From assembly GCA_020720405.1 (NCBI GenBank), contig DYOS01000002.1:47483-89911 (forward strand): a stretch of DNA of 42,429 nucleotides, in the 5' to 3' direction. The notes under the pieces were generated by a model that made no database searches, had not been told where the DNA came from, and saw only the letters and a program-made list of their open reading frames with translations. Positions 27,522 through 35,856 of this stretch are shown one piece after another. A program made the translations under genes and the position numbers. Every line of letters begins with the position of its first letter. The first letter of the stretch is position 1. Source of the DNA: Caldithrix sp. (lineage in GTDB: Bacteria; Calditrichota; Calditrichia; Calditrichales; Calditrichaceae).

Positions 27522-28394
27522 ATGCTTGAATCTGAAGTGATTGTCGTTGAAAACATCGATACAAATAACTATCTGCAAATGGCCGATGCGTCTGTCCGTT
27601 ATGCCCTTCTTTCAATTCCGTTTACGGTAAACCGCATGAACCTTTCGTCCGTCACAGACCGGATTCTCAACATCGCCAAGGGCAAACTGGCCGAAGCCTT
27701 GTTTTTTTATTACTGCCGGGGAAAACAAATTCCCATCGATACCAGAGCCTGCACTACCCCTTTCTGGCAAACCGATCAGCGTGATTTTCTGTTCGATGGT
27801 TATGAATGGGATATCAAAAATAATTTTATCTTTCACGATACTCCGCTGTTCACCGCGGGCAACTACACCAATCTGCCGGCGCTGATACCAAACCGTTTCG
27901 ACGGTGATCAATGGTCAAAAAGAGACAAAACGTATTTTAAAGGAAGCAAGGGAGGGCGAATACTGTTTACCTTTATGCGCGGCGGTTCCAAAGGTTTACC
28001 AGCTGAAAAATTTCTTGAAATCCGATTAAGCAGCGAACAGCTCAAAATGGTCAGCGATACCTGGCAGTATTTCAAAGGCAAAACAACAAATGAACAACCA
28101 TTTTCCGAAGAGCGCTATTTTACCGGACTATTAGATCGTGGCCCGAAGATTTTTTTCCAACTGAATTCGCAGCCGGCGCTGGTCATTACCGGCTGGGCCG
28201 GAGCGGAACACTGGCCTTTATTTCACGATACCGATGCCGACCATGGAAAGGATTTATTCAAACCCGGCTGGTTTGAGGTAAAACCGAATGGCAAACTTTC
28301 TTTTTTAAATGGCACCTTGTTCACGAAAATTAAAAACCGCACCGCTTCAATTGATGAGTTACCCTCATTTTTATCTTTGTGGCCACAAGCATAA
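27522..28394 (+). CDS. Uncharacterised protein, candidate PD-(D/E)XK nuclease next to a DNA methyltransferase
   Basis: I do not recognise this 290-residue protein by family. Residues 50-100 have the look of a PD-(D/E)XK core: Glu58 in a helix (IAKGKLAEALFFYY), Asp88 or Asp92 on a strand (DFLFDGYEW) and Asp97-Ile-Lys99 (WDIKN). The segment NLPALIPNRFDGDQWSKR and the C-terminal Trp/Phe-rich part match nothing I can name. No signal peptide or membrane segment is present. It converges on a DNA methyltransferase gene only 66 bases away, so a restriction endonuclease is the most economical reading. That rests on motif and context, not on homology. ATG 27522 has no clear ribosome binding site. Base composition is similar to the neighbours. 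Confidence 0.55.
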   Translation: MLESEVIVVENIDTNNYLQMADASVRYALLSIPFTVNRMNLSSVTDRILNIAKGKLAEALFFYYCRGKQIPIDTRACTTPFWQTDQRDFLFDGYEWDIKNNFIFHDTPLFTAGNYTNLPALIPNRFDGDQWSKRDKTYFKGSKGGRILFTFMRGGSKGLPAEKFLEIRLSSEQLKMVSDTWQYFKGKTTNEQPFSEERYFTGLLDRGPKIFFQLNSQPALVITGWAGAEHWPLFHDTDADHGKDLFKPGWFEVKPNGKLSFLNGTLFTKIKNRTASIDELPSFLSLWPQA

Positions 28395-28429
28395 CGGATT
28401 ATACCGTGAGAATAAAACAATAATAAAAA

Positions 28430-28461
28430 CAGAAACTGTGGTTACAAATCTTCCCACAGTT
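28430..28461 (-). terminator. Terminator of the methyltransferase operon
   Basis: On the minus strand AACTGTGG and CCACAGTT form an 8-bp stem (28434-28441 with 28454-28461) overlapping the methyltransferase stop codon, followed by the T-rich run TTTCTGTTTTTATT. It separates the convergent methyltransferase and candidate nuclease genes. Confidence 0.65.
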
Positions 28462-29885
28462 CAATACGGTTTCTGAAAGGTCAGGCAGTACTGGTGAAAG
28501 GTATTGCTGACCCAGGTATTGCCGTAACCGTATGGCGCAATGCTGATATCATCCTGACACCAGAAGGCTTCAGGCAGTAAAATCAGTTTTTCCTGTAACA
28601 GTCGTCCCAGATCCCAGGCAAAGGGATAGTTTCTGCCTTTCTTTTTGATATTCTTAACCACAATAGTCATGTACCGACCGGGCTGGAGCAAATCAGCCAG
28701 GTGGAAATAAACAGATTTCAGCTGGTCGATAAAAGCCTGATATTCGGTAATATTGCCCAGGTCCCGGTCATCTTCCGAGTAATTGAGCTGCAAACCTTTT
28801 GACTTGCGTGTGGCCTGATATTCGGCGCCTTTCATGTTGAGCATATCCCAGTAAGGCGGCGAGGTAATGATATAATGAAGCGGCGGGAAATCGCCGGCTA
28901 AAATCTGCCGGGCATCTTTTTGTAGAATTCTGTAATCGCCGGCCGGTGCTTTTTCAGGAAAATTCTCCGGCTGAACAACATCCCGGCAGCGCTGGCCGGC
29001 AATTTCGGCGAAAAAAGAACTCAACTCGGTACCATATCCATTCCGTCCCGCTTTCAGGGCGGCAACCTGTGTGCTGCCGGTTCCGGACATGGGATCGAAC
29101 ACATTTTCACCAGGCCGGGTGAACTGTTCAATATACATCGTGGTCAGGTCTTCGGGATATTTAGCCGGATGAAGAATCTCATTCTTGCGCCGTGGCGGCG
29201 GCTTTAATATAAACCAGGACGGAATAGGTTTCCCAAACCCGGTTTTATCTTGTTGCTGCTGGTTTTGTTTAAAAAAGTCATTACCCGTCGGAATTGGCCT
29301 GGCTCCACTGTTCTCATCCTTACGAAAATACAGTACATAAAAAATTTGTTGATCTGTGGTGAAATGGAATGATTTTCCGTCTGGATGTTTCCCGGGCCCA
29401 GGCAGCCCGGCAATTTTTTCATCCTTCAGAGAAAATATACCGGAGACAGTCTCAGCCAAATCCCAGGCGACCGGCAAAAAGGTCCCGGCAAGATATAACT
29501 GAGGGAGCAGGATGCACAGAAACCGGCGCTGTTCTATTTTTGGCTTCAGGTCTGCGATCAGCGATAAAATATTTTGCTTGTAGCTATTCCACTGACCGGC
29601 AGCGGTCAGAGCAGCGACCTCATCACGCAGATCGAGCAGAGCAAACTGAATTTCCGTGGCAGCGGTCCGGGTTGAAGTGATGATCTCAAGTTGTTCTTCA
29701 GCAGCAATCCGGCGCAGGTTTTCTTCCTGCCGGCCGTAAAAAAAAACCGGTTGCCCGGTCGCTTCGGCATGGGTAAAAAAGCGCAGGTTTTGACGGAACA
29801 GGTTCTCATCGCCGGTATAGCGGAACCAGGATTTCTGAAAAGGCAGCCACTCTTTGGAAGTCAGACGGTTAAAGCGGTTTTTCAT
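28461..29885 (-). CDS. Site-specific DNA methyltransferase, probably N4-cytosine type
   Basis: This 474-residue protein contains an AdoMet-binding motif I (FDPMSGTG, residues 263-270) preceded by a motif X-like segment (HPAKYPEDLTTMYIEQFT), and the catalytic motif IV TSPPYW (341-346). SPPYW is the form usual for N4-cytosine methyltransferases, although N6-adenine cannot be excluded. The first 230 residues are outside the methylase core and resemble nothing I know; they may hold the target recognition domain. It is the third gene of an operon after DUF2231 and DUF89 genes, six bases behind the latter, and converges on the candidate nuclease. ATG 29885 has no strong ribosome binding site, so it probably depends on coupling. 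Confidence 0.85.
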   Translation of the reverse strand: MKNRFNRLTSKEWLPFQKSWFRYTGDENLFRQNLRFFTHAEATGQPVFFYGRQEENLRRIAAEEQLEIITSTRTAATEIQFALLDLRDEVAALTAAGQWNSYKQNILSLIADLKPKIEQRRFLCILLPQLYLAGTFLPVAWDLAETVSGIFSLKDEKIAGLPGPGKHPDGKSFHFTTDQQIFYVLYFRKDENSGARPIPTGNDFFKQNQQQQDKTGFGKPIPSWFILKPPPRRKNEILHPAKYPEDLTTMYIEQFTRPGENVFDPMSGTGSTQVAALKAGRNGYGTELSSFFAEIAGQRCRDVVQPENFPEKAPAGDYRILQKDARQILAGDFPPLHYIITSPPYWDMLNMKGAEYQATRKSKGLQLNYSEDDRDLGNITEYQAFIDQLKSVYFHLADLLQPGRYMTIVVKNIKKKGRNYPFAWDLGRLLQEKLILLPEAFWCQDDISIAPYGYGNTWVSNTFHQYCLTFQKPY

Positions 29886-29891
29886 CGGCAG

Positions 29892-30773
29892 TTAAACCAC
29901 GTTGTAGTTTGGATTACGTTGAAAAATCAAACTGCCTTCAGGTGCGGAAAGCTGGCCGGCAATAGCGGGACATTTAACCCGGAGAAGAAAATAGATCAGC
30001 CGGTTCTCCCTATCCAGGGTTTCGTAATTACCCTGCCCTTTTGAAATAATCATATCGGCCCCGGTAAAGGCCTGGCGGGTTTCAGCATTGATTCTATTCA
30101 GATCGGTGGCCGGTGCGCTATCACCATTGGACATTACCGGCACCATCTTTGTCAGGCCGACCATCTCGGCATCTTCCATGGTCACATCATTGATGATTGG
30201 CCCGCCGCGGACAACCACACTGATCTTCAGATTCTTTTCCGGGTAGAAACGCAGCAGCATTTCGATAAACAGCCGGTCGAAAACTATTTCACCGGCATTA
30301 TCAGCCAGGTACAGGATGTTCTGCCGGGTCAGCAGATCATTGATAAACTGATTAAAATGATTGATTGTGAAATCAAGCTGAGAAATACTATCCACTAATG
30401 AACTGACCTGAACCGGCCGGGCCGAAGTTCCAAAATCAATAATATTCCCGGCAACGGATAATTTCGCAGCCATTAAAACCGGATCAGCACTGTGAAAAAC
30501 CATCCGCCGCAGATCATCATAAAGGGCAAGAGCAGCCTGGTTGTACTTTCTTTTAATGTCATGGTAAGGATCGGGATTTCCGGATATTTCACTGATCAGT
30601 TTATATAACTCCCGACCAATGATTGGTGGCGGTGTGCTGTAATCGATGGTTTGCAGAAAAGTCAGTACCCGGTCTATGGCAATTTTCTGCGTTTGTTCAT
30701 CGGTTATAGACAGCGTAACTGTATCAATCGTTTGCCGGAGCAGGCAGGGAATACAGTGATGTTGTGTTTTCAA
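29892..30773 (-). CDS. DUF89/ARMT1-like protein, subfamily with N-terminal CxxC
   Basis: This 293-residue protein matches the DUF89 damage-control phosphatase family: an N-terminal Cys7-x-x-Cys10 (HHCIPCLLRQ), the metal-site segment LADNAGEIVFDRLFIE, and the ISKGQGNYETL loop near the C-terminus. Characterised DUF89 proteins are metal-dependent phosphatases that remove harmful phosphometabolites; the CxxC subfamily is microbial and its substrate is not settled. The start is TTG 30773: an in-frame stop of the upstream gene lies directly before it, and family homology begins at residue 1. It is coupled to the DUF2231 gene (3-base gap) and followed after 6 bases by the DNA methyltransferase. Confidence 0.85.
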   Translation of the reverse strand: MKTQHHCIPCLLRQTIDTVTLSITDEQTQKIAIDRVLTFLQTIDYSTPPPIIGRELYKLISEISGNPDPYHDIKRKYNQAALALYDDLRRMVFHSADPVLMAAKLSVAGNIIDFGTSARPVQVSSLVDSISQLDFTINHFNQFINDLLTRQNILYLADNAGEIVFDRLFIEMLLRFYPEKNLKISVVVRGGPIINDVTMEDAEMVGLTKMVPVMSNGDSAPATDLNRINAETRQAFTGADMIISKGQGNYETLDRENRLIYFLLRVKCPAIAGQLSAPEGSLIFQRNPNYNVV

Positions 30774-30776
30774 AGT

Positions 30777-31235
30777 TCACTCATTTATTTTTTGAAAGGA
30801 CTCAATAACCGGTTTCACCCCGGCGCCGCGTTGATAAACCAGCTTTCCGCCAAAATCACCGGCCTGATAAACCAGGAGGATTCCGGCAATGGCCAGCAAG
30901 CCCAACAGCCAGCGTACAGCAGACAGCTCCATTTTTTTCAGGTACAACAAAACCAAAACGACCACACTCAGAATCCCAAAATAGAGGCGAACCCGCTCTC
31001 CTGCTTCTTCATGCTGCTCAATTGCCGCATGAATTTCCGGGATATTTTTACTAAGCGCTTCATCCTGTTGTCCGGAACGGACAGCGCCAAAGGAAGCAAT
31101 AGTGCCGGGAATAAGGAATAATAACAAAGCCCTTCGCAGCCATTCCGGGTGAAAAAAAACATGCCCCAACAGGAGTAAACAACTGCCAATCAGCAAGGCT
31201 ATGGTAAAATGTACAAAAATAGGATGGACAGGCAT
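30777..31235 (-). CDS. DUF2231 family membrane protein
   Basis: This 152-residue protein begins with the DUF2231 signature MPVHPIFVHFTIALLIGS and has four predicted membrane helices (about residues 8-28, 36-53, 84-98 and 106-124). A charged stretch between helices two and three (EIHAAIEQHEEAGERV) carries the conserved His residues. The biochemical role of the family is unknown; a redox or heme-related role is sometimes proposed because of the histidines. AAGGA precedes ATG 31235. It is the first gene of the operon with DUF89 and the DNA methyltransferase. Confidence 0.82.
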   Translation of the reverse strand: MPVHPIFVHFTIALLIGSCLLLLGHVFFHPEWLRRALLLFLIPGTIASFGAVRSGQQDEALSKNIPEIHAAIEQHEEAGERVRLYFGILSVVVLVLLYLKKMELSAVRWLLGLLAIAGILLVYQAGDFGGKLVYQRGAGVKPVIESFQKINE

Positions 31236-31667
31236 ATAAATCCTTTCATCAGTTTTTTAACAGGCCTGGATCAAGTGCGGACAGTCTGTTTGTGAATATT
31301 CAGATGCGGCGAATATAAAAAAGATCAGTTTATAATGCCCTCTTTTTCAATCTGGAGTCCTTGTACCTTTAGCTGCTCACCGGCATTGGCGTACGAAATC
31401 GTACAAAACGCATCAATATCTGTACTTGTATGTTCCCCGGATGATTATCCGTTTTAATCTCAAAGATTTTTTAAGCCTTGTTTTTCAACACTTTAAGCGC
31501 ACAACCATCACCTGGCACACACTTTGGTAACTGTGTCGCCTGTTCCAGACTGAATATCAATCAGAGCAGGTAGAAAGATCGGGATGAAATACATAGCAGA
31601 CAGATTACTGAATCATATCTTTTCCAACACTGAAAACAAAATCAATCAAACCAAAGAGGAGATTAGC
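31236..31667. promoter_or_regulatory. Divergent intergenic region with a perfect GTACGA/TCGTAC dyad
   Basis: These 432 bases separate the minus-strand DUF2231 operon from the plus-strand lipoprotein gene and must hold both promoters. The one clear structure is the perfect inverted repeat GTACGA-AA-TCGTAC at 31391-31404, which could be an operator. An open frame from 31584 continuing into the lipoprotein is less likely to be used, since the lipoprotein signal and a GAGGAG site mark ATG 31668. I see nothing else. Confidence 0.4.
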
Positions 31668-32594
31668 ATGTACCACAACCAAAAACACTTACCAGGATTC
31701 CTGATCAAAGGCATCCTGATTCTCAGTGCCTTATTTTTACTTTCCAATTGCCAGAAAGATGACAGCGTTTCGGCGGATTCATCTTTGTACTCCAGCGAGG
31801 ATGCGGCGGAAGCGATTGCCTCCGGTATTTCCACTGAATCCAGTGGTGTTACCGATCAGATGAGTGACCTTTCCGACTTAGCCAGTCAGAATGGTATTCA
31901 GAATCTGGGTGGAGGATATGCCGGTTATAGTTTTGCAAAAGGCTCCGGTGAAGGGTCGGCTTATGAAACAGAAAAAATCAATTCTGTCGATTCCAGTTAT
32001 AATGAAAGTACCGGAACCTGGACCATAACTATTTCCTTCGAACGAATCAATCCGGCCCGGAGTTTTACGGGTAGTTTTTACCGGGTTTATACGGTTCAGT
32101 ATTCAAAGAATGGTGTTTTCCAGAAATATTACAAGACCGCTGAGATAAGCGCTGATAAAATTGAATTTGATATTATTGAAGGAAGCGGGACGATTCAAAG
32201 TCTGCGCCTTGACCACAGTCTGAAAAGTCTGGCTGGCAGCTGGGAAGCAAATATCGGTGAAAACAGTATGACTGTGGCCGGTTACTATAACCGGGCAGCA
32301 GCGGATACATTTAAAACCAGGAATGCAGTAAGAACTCTTGATTACACTCTATCTCTTGAATTTGCCGGTATGGTTATTCCAACTGGTCAGGGTGATGATC
32401 TGCCCGATTATCTGGCCGGTGCAGCCATGTCCGGTAATATTTCTGCTGACCTCACCATTACCAAAGGTGAGCAGACTGAAGAAAAATCAATTGACAAAAA
32501 TTTTACCGTCGCCTTCCTGGCCAAAATTTTCAAAGTTACTGTGGATGGTGACCAGTATTCAGCTGACACCGAAAGTGGTGAACTCAGCGAATAA
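31668..32594 (+). CDS. Uncharacterised lipoprotein
   Basis: This 308-residue protein has a lipoprotein signal (FLIKGILILSALFLLSNC, Cys28 lipidated, followed by QKDDS). The mature part is Ser/Gly-rich near the start, then alternates short polar and hydrophobic strands (TGTWTITISFERIN, YRVYTVQYSKNGVFQKYY), suggesting an all-beta fold of the kind common in periplasmic or surface proteins. I cannot name the family. ATG 31668 is preceded by GAGGAG at good spacing and places the signal peptide at the N-terminus, so I prefer it to the upstream in-frame start at 31584. A strong terminator follows. It appears to be a single-gene unit. Confidence 0.75.
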   Translation: MYHNQKHLPGFLIKGILILSALFLLSNCQKDDSVSADSSLYSSEDAAEAIASGISTESSGVTDQMSDLSDLASQNGIQNLGGGYAGYSFAKGSGEGSAYETEKINSVDSSYNESTGTWTITISFERINPARSFTGSFYRVYTVQYSKNGVFQKYYKTAEISADKIEFDIIEGSGTIQSLRLDHSLKSLAGSWEANIGENSMTVAGYYNRAAADTFKTRNAVRTLDYTLSLEFAGMVIPTGQGDDLPDYLAGAAMSGNISADLTITKGEQTEEKSIDKNFTVAFLAKIFKVTVDGDQYSADTESGELSE

Positions 32595-32605
32595 AGGCGG
32601 TCCCA

Positions 32606-32640
32606 AAAGAAGGATGATCACCCCCTCATCCTTCTTTTTC
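32606..32640 (+). terminator. Rho-independent terminator after the lipoprotein gene
   Basis: A 12-bp stem (AAAGAAGGATGA with TCATCCTTCTTT) around an eight-base loop is followed by TTC and T-rich sequence. It lies 12 bases after the stop codon. The stem has flanking A and T runs on both strands, so it could act in both directions. Confidence 0.85.
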
Positions 32641-32756
32641 TCTTTATGATCAACTCCCGCTTTAATCGTCCCGAGAATTCTCTCTTTTTATCTTTTATGG
32701 CCTCGTAAAAGGCAAAACAGATCTATAATTAATCGATATATTGGATACACTAAAAC

Positions 32757-32844
32757 CGTCATTTCGAATCCCGATTTATCGGGTGAGAAATCCGTTGTTT
32801 ACAAAGGATAAAGATTTCTCCTCTCTTCGTTCGTCGAAATGACG
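32757..32844. repeat. Palindromic intergenic element, copy 2
   Basis: This 88-bp element has perfect 11-bp terminal inverted repeats (CGTCATTTCGA/TCGAAATGACG), an internal hairpin (CCCGATTTATCGGG) and an inner inverted pair (GAGAAATC/GATTTCTC). The order of parts is the same as in the element at 1-94. It sits in the 418-base gap between the lipoprotein terminator and the idi gene. The rest of this gap, 32641-32756 and 32845-33012, is AT-rich and shows no gene; no clear terminator for the mevalonate operon is visible there. Short elements of this form are probably non-autonomous and spread by an unidentified agent. Confidence 0.75.
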
Positions 32845-33012
32845 CATAAGTATGTATTTTTATTAGTGCAAAAATACTTCTTACGGGATCGTCATCTTTC
32901 AGTCTGGATCAAAATCATTTGTATTAGAATCGCAGAAGCACTAAAGTTCTTTGCTTTTATCTACAGAAATACAGCGATCTGAAGCGGTTGAAAGGTGCAG
33001 AAATATTTTTGA

Positions 33013-33576
33013 TTATTTCATATAGAGAATAGCATCCTTATACTCGGACATCAGGCGGCGCCATTCCATTTTAAACCAGGGTGTATAAAAATCCGGATTC
33101 AGATCCAATTGTTTGGTCAGTTCGTCAATGGCAATATATTTCCAGGCTTTTATCTCGGTGGAATTTACGACCGGTTCATCGTTGCTGCGGCCGATGTAAA
33201 CGGAACAAAGCTCGTTTTCGGAACCGGCCTCACCATACCTGGCCTTATATTGGAAACGGTAAGTGTAAACTAATCGTGTTCTCAATCCCAGTTCTTCAAA
33301 GAGTCTTCTCTCCGTAGCCTGTTCATAACTTTCTCCTTTTCGCGGGTGACTGCAGCAACTGTTCGACCAGAAGCCGGGCCAAAGCATTTTCCCGAATGCC
33401 CGTTGCTGCACAAGGAGCTCATTCTTTGAATTAAAAATAAAAATGGAGAAAGCGCGGTGCAGAATGCCATCATGAATATGACATTCCAGTTTATCCTCAT
33501 AACCCACAATTTCATCAATCGGGTTAACCAAAATCAGTTTCTCATTATCAAAGGATACAATCTGATTGGAATTCAT
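33013..33576 (-). CDS. idi: Isopentenyl-diphosphate delta-isomerase, type I (Nudix)
   Basis: This 187-residue enzyme interconverts IPP and DMAPP. Visible active-site features of the type I family are His33 and His40 (ECHIHDGILHRAFS), the catalytic Cys75 in WSNSCCSHP with His77, the Nudix-like box around EQATERRLFEELG, and Glu120/Glu122 in GSENELC. Length is normal for bacterial type I enzymes. ATG 33576 has an AGGGA site and lies 13 bases after the HMGR-MVK stop, so it is the last gene of the mevalonate operon. Many mevalonate-pathway bacteria use the flavin-dependent type II enzyme instead; this operon pairs the pathway with the Nudix form. Confidence 0.94.
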   Translation of the reverse strand: MNSNQIVSFDNEKLILVNPIDEIVGYEDKLECHIHDGILHRAFSIFIFNSKNELLVQQRAFGKMLWPGFWSNSCCSHPRKGESYEQATERRLFEELGLRTRLVYTYRFQYKARYGEAGSENELCSVYIGRSNDEPVVNSTEIKAWKYIAIDELTKQLDLNPDFYTPWFKMEWRRLMSEYKDAILYMK

Positions 33577-33589
33577 TTCTTTTCCCTAA

Positions 33590-35842
33590 CTATTTTAGAT
33601 CTGTAATTAGTGCCTGGTAGCCGGCATTTTTTATAGCCCTGGCAACTTCTTCGGCATTGTCCGGGCAAAGAGCGATAATTGCACCGCCGCCGCCGCCGCC
33701 GGTTAATTTGGCGCCGAGGGCCCCGTTCTCCCGGGCAATGGCAATCAGTTCTTCAATCTCCCGGCCAGAAACCTGCAGGGCATTCAGATAACCCTGATTA
33801 ATATTCATCAGCTCACCCAACTGCGGCAGATTATTTTCATTAATGGCCTTTATAGCCTGAATCGTCAAGCGGTCAATTTCCTTGAAAATGCGGTTATAGA
33901 GGTCTTTATTCCTCTCCCAGGCCTGGCGCACCCGGGCTACCATTCCTGCGGTAAGACTTTCGATCCAGGTTAAACCGATAACGATGCGGATTGGTTTGGG
34001 TGGTGTGATTGGCTCAATTTCGGGTGGATTACCTTTTTTGAAACGCAGGAATTGACCGTAGGTGGCCAGTGTGTTATCGATACCCGAAGCAGTGCCATGA
34101 ACTATTTTTTCCGACTCAAAGGCCAGGGCCGAGATGGCAGCATTATCCAATTGCAGCGAAAAATATTCCGACAAGGCGCGGATGATAGCCACCGCCAGCG
34201 AAGCGGATCCGCCCAGCCCCATGGCCCGCGGTACATTCGGGAAAACCTCGATCTCAATATTTTGATTATCAACCCCAAGTGATTTTAAGATCAGGTTTAG
34301 TGATTGAAAAATTGAATACTTGTATTCGCGGTCCGGGTGCACCTGCTCTTCCACGCCCCAGCGCGGAATAATCAAATGCACACCCTCTTTTGAAGCGGAG
34401 GCAATTTTGGCTTCCATGGCCAAAGGTATTGGCGCGGCCAGGGCATTGGCACCATAAACCACAGCATGTTCGCCGAATAATATAACCTTGCCATAACCGC
34501 TGGGCATCCCGGATATTTTTGGTTCGAGATATATCTCTGCCCTTTTCTTGTCCTCACCGGTTTCGATGTTTTTGATAATTTCCTGGGCTTTCCAGATTTT
34601 TATTTCACCGGAGGCAATCACTTTTTCAACGACCGTTTCAAATATTTCCGGACCGGCGCCGGCAGCCATAACCACGCTCCGGGCATGAAGACTCATGTGG
34701 CCACGTTGGATACCTTCGGTAGCCAGCGCTTTCAGTGCCGACATATTCTGGGCCAGACCAACCGCGCCGAGCAGTTCAGCCAGCTCCCTCGCCGATTGGA
34801 TATTGAGAATATGATGGACAATGGGCACGGTTGGGTTACTTTCCAACGGTCCGCCCACCGTTCCCACCCGAACCGGCAGTTCGATTTGTCCAATCAAATC
34901 ACCGTTCTCCGCTTTTTCCCATAGGGTCAGTGCCGTGTATTTTCCGCCGCGGGCGGCATAGGCATGGGCTGCTGCTTCCTGAGCGCGCCAGTCATTTCCG
35001 GTGGCAATAACAACCGGATCTATGCCATTCATTATGCCTTTATTATGGGTTGCGGCGCGGTATGGATCGGCTTTGGCAAATTCGTTGGCCAGGATAATAC
35101 CATCACGCACCTCATCGCCGGAGTAATCGCCGCTGTTCAGAAGATGAACCGGAATCCGGCAGGTGGCGCGGACCAGGGAGCGGTCGGCCAGATTAGACAG
35201 GATGCGCAGAAAAACCCGCCCCCCGGTTAGTTTTTCGACCAGGGGAGCAACGCCTTCGCACATGGAATTGACCAGATTGGCGCCCATGGCATTTTGCGTA
35301 TCAACCAATAGATGGATAATAACCATATCATTGTAGGCCGCCGTTGCCGGAAGAAGATGTACTTCCAGATCTCGCGCTCCCCCGCCCCGGGCAATCATAT
35401 TGGGATGAAGACTGTTGGCTAAATTAATAATCTGATCTTTGCTCTGAACAAGAATCTGCAGGGCATGGGCCGGGCTTTTCACATCCATCAACTGTATCTG
35501 GCCAATCAGAATAGATTCACTGCTCCCGGCTGTAAATCCACCGGCTTCGCGAACTATTTTTGCGGCTGAACTCACCGCAGCGATAATAGAAGGTTCTTCA
35601 ACTACCATTGGCACGATATAATCCTTGCCATTAACCTGAAAATTAAGACCTAATCCCAGTGGTAAACCAAATACGCCGATAACATTTTCGACCATTTTAT
35701 CCGAGTCTTCGGCCCGGAGCAGATTCCGGCCGTTTTTCAGCAGCAGAAAGTCTTCATCCGAAAGATGCTCGGCGGTACGCAGCAGATTTAAGCGCTCGGC
35801 GACGCTGTATTTGTAAAAACCCGGAATTCTTGAACTGATCAT
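33590..35842 (-). CDS. Class II HMG-CoA reductase fused to mevalonate kinase
   Basis: This 750-residue protein is a single open frame with two enzymes. Residues 1 to about 425 are a class II HMG-CoA reductase. Catalytic Glu83 (VVEEPS), Lys268 (HNKGIMNGID), Asp284 (TGNDWRA) and His382 (QRGHMSLH) fall within one residue of their Pseudomonas mevalonii numbers. The Asp in GGGARDLEVH, linked in that enzyme to NADH use, is kept. Residues about 445-750 are a mevalonate kinase: GHMP motifs SGYGKVILFGEHAVVYG, PRAMGLGGSASLAVA and KLTGGGGGGA, with catalytic Asp589 in HGTASGIDN. The linker is about 20 residues. ATG 35842 has AGGA sites and matches the family start, better than TTG 35869. The product would turn HMG-CoA into mevalonate-5-phosphate without releasing mevalonate from the chain. 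Confidence 0.94.
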   Translation of the reverse strand: MISSRIPGFYKYSVAERLNLLRTAEHLSDEDFLLLKNGRNLLRAEDSDKMVENVIGVFGLPLGLGLNFQVNGKDYIVPMVVEEPSIIAAVSSAAKIVREAGGFTAGSSESILIGQIQLMDVKSPAHALQILVQSKDQIINLANSLHPNMIARGGGARDLEVHLLPATAAYNDMVIIHLLVDTQNAMGANLVNSMCEGVAPLVEKLTGGRVFLRILSNLADRSLVRATCRIPVHLLNSGDYSGDEVRDGIILANEFAKADPYRAATHNKGIMNGIDPVVIATGNDWRAQEAAAHAYAARGGKYTALTLWEKAENGDLIGQIELPVRVGTVGGPLESNPTVPIVHHILNIQSARELAELLGAVGLAQNMSALKALATEGIQRGHMSLHARSVVMAAGAGPEIFETVVEKVIASGEIKIWKAQEIIKNIETGEDKKRAEIYLEPKISGMPSGYGKVILFGEHAVVYGANALAAPIPLAMEAKIASASKEGVHLIIPRWGVEEQVHPDREYKYSIFQSLNLILKSLGVDNQNIEIEVFPNVPRAMGLGGSASLAVAIIRALSEYFSLQLDNAAISALAFESEKIVHGTASGIDNTLATYGQFLRFKKGNPPEIEPITPPKPIRIVIGLTWIESLTAGMVARVRQAWERNKDLYNRIFKEIDRLTIQAIKAINENNLPQLGELMNINQGYLNALQVSGREIEELIAIARENGALGAKLTGGGGGGAIIALCPDNAEEVARAIKNAGYQALITDLK

Positions 35843-35856
35843 ATTCCTGTCCTGTT

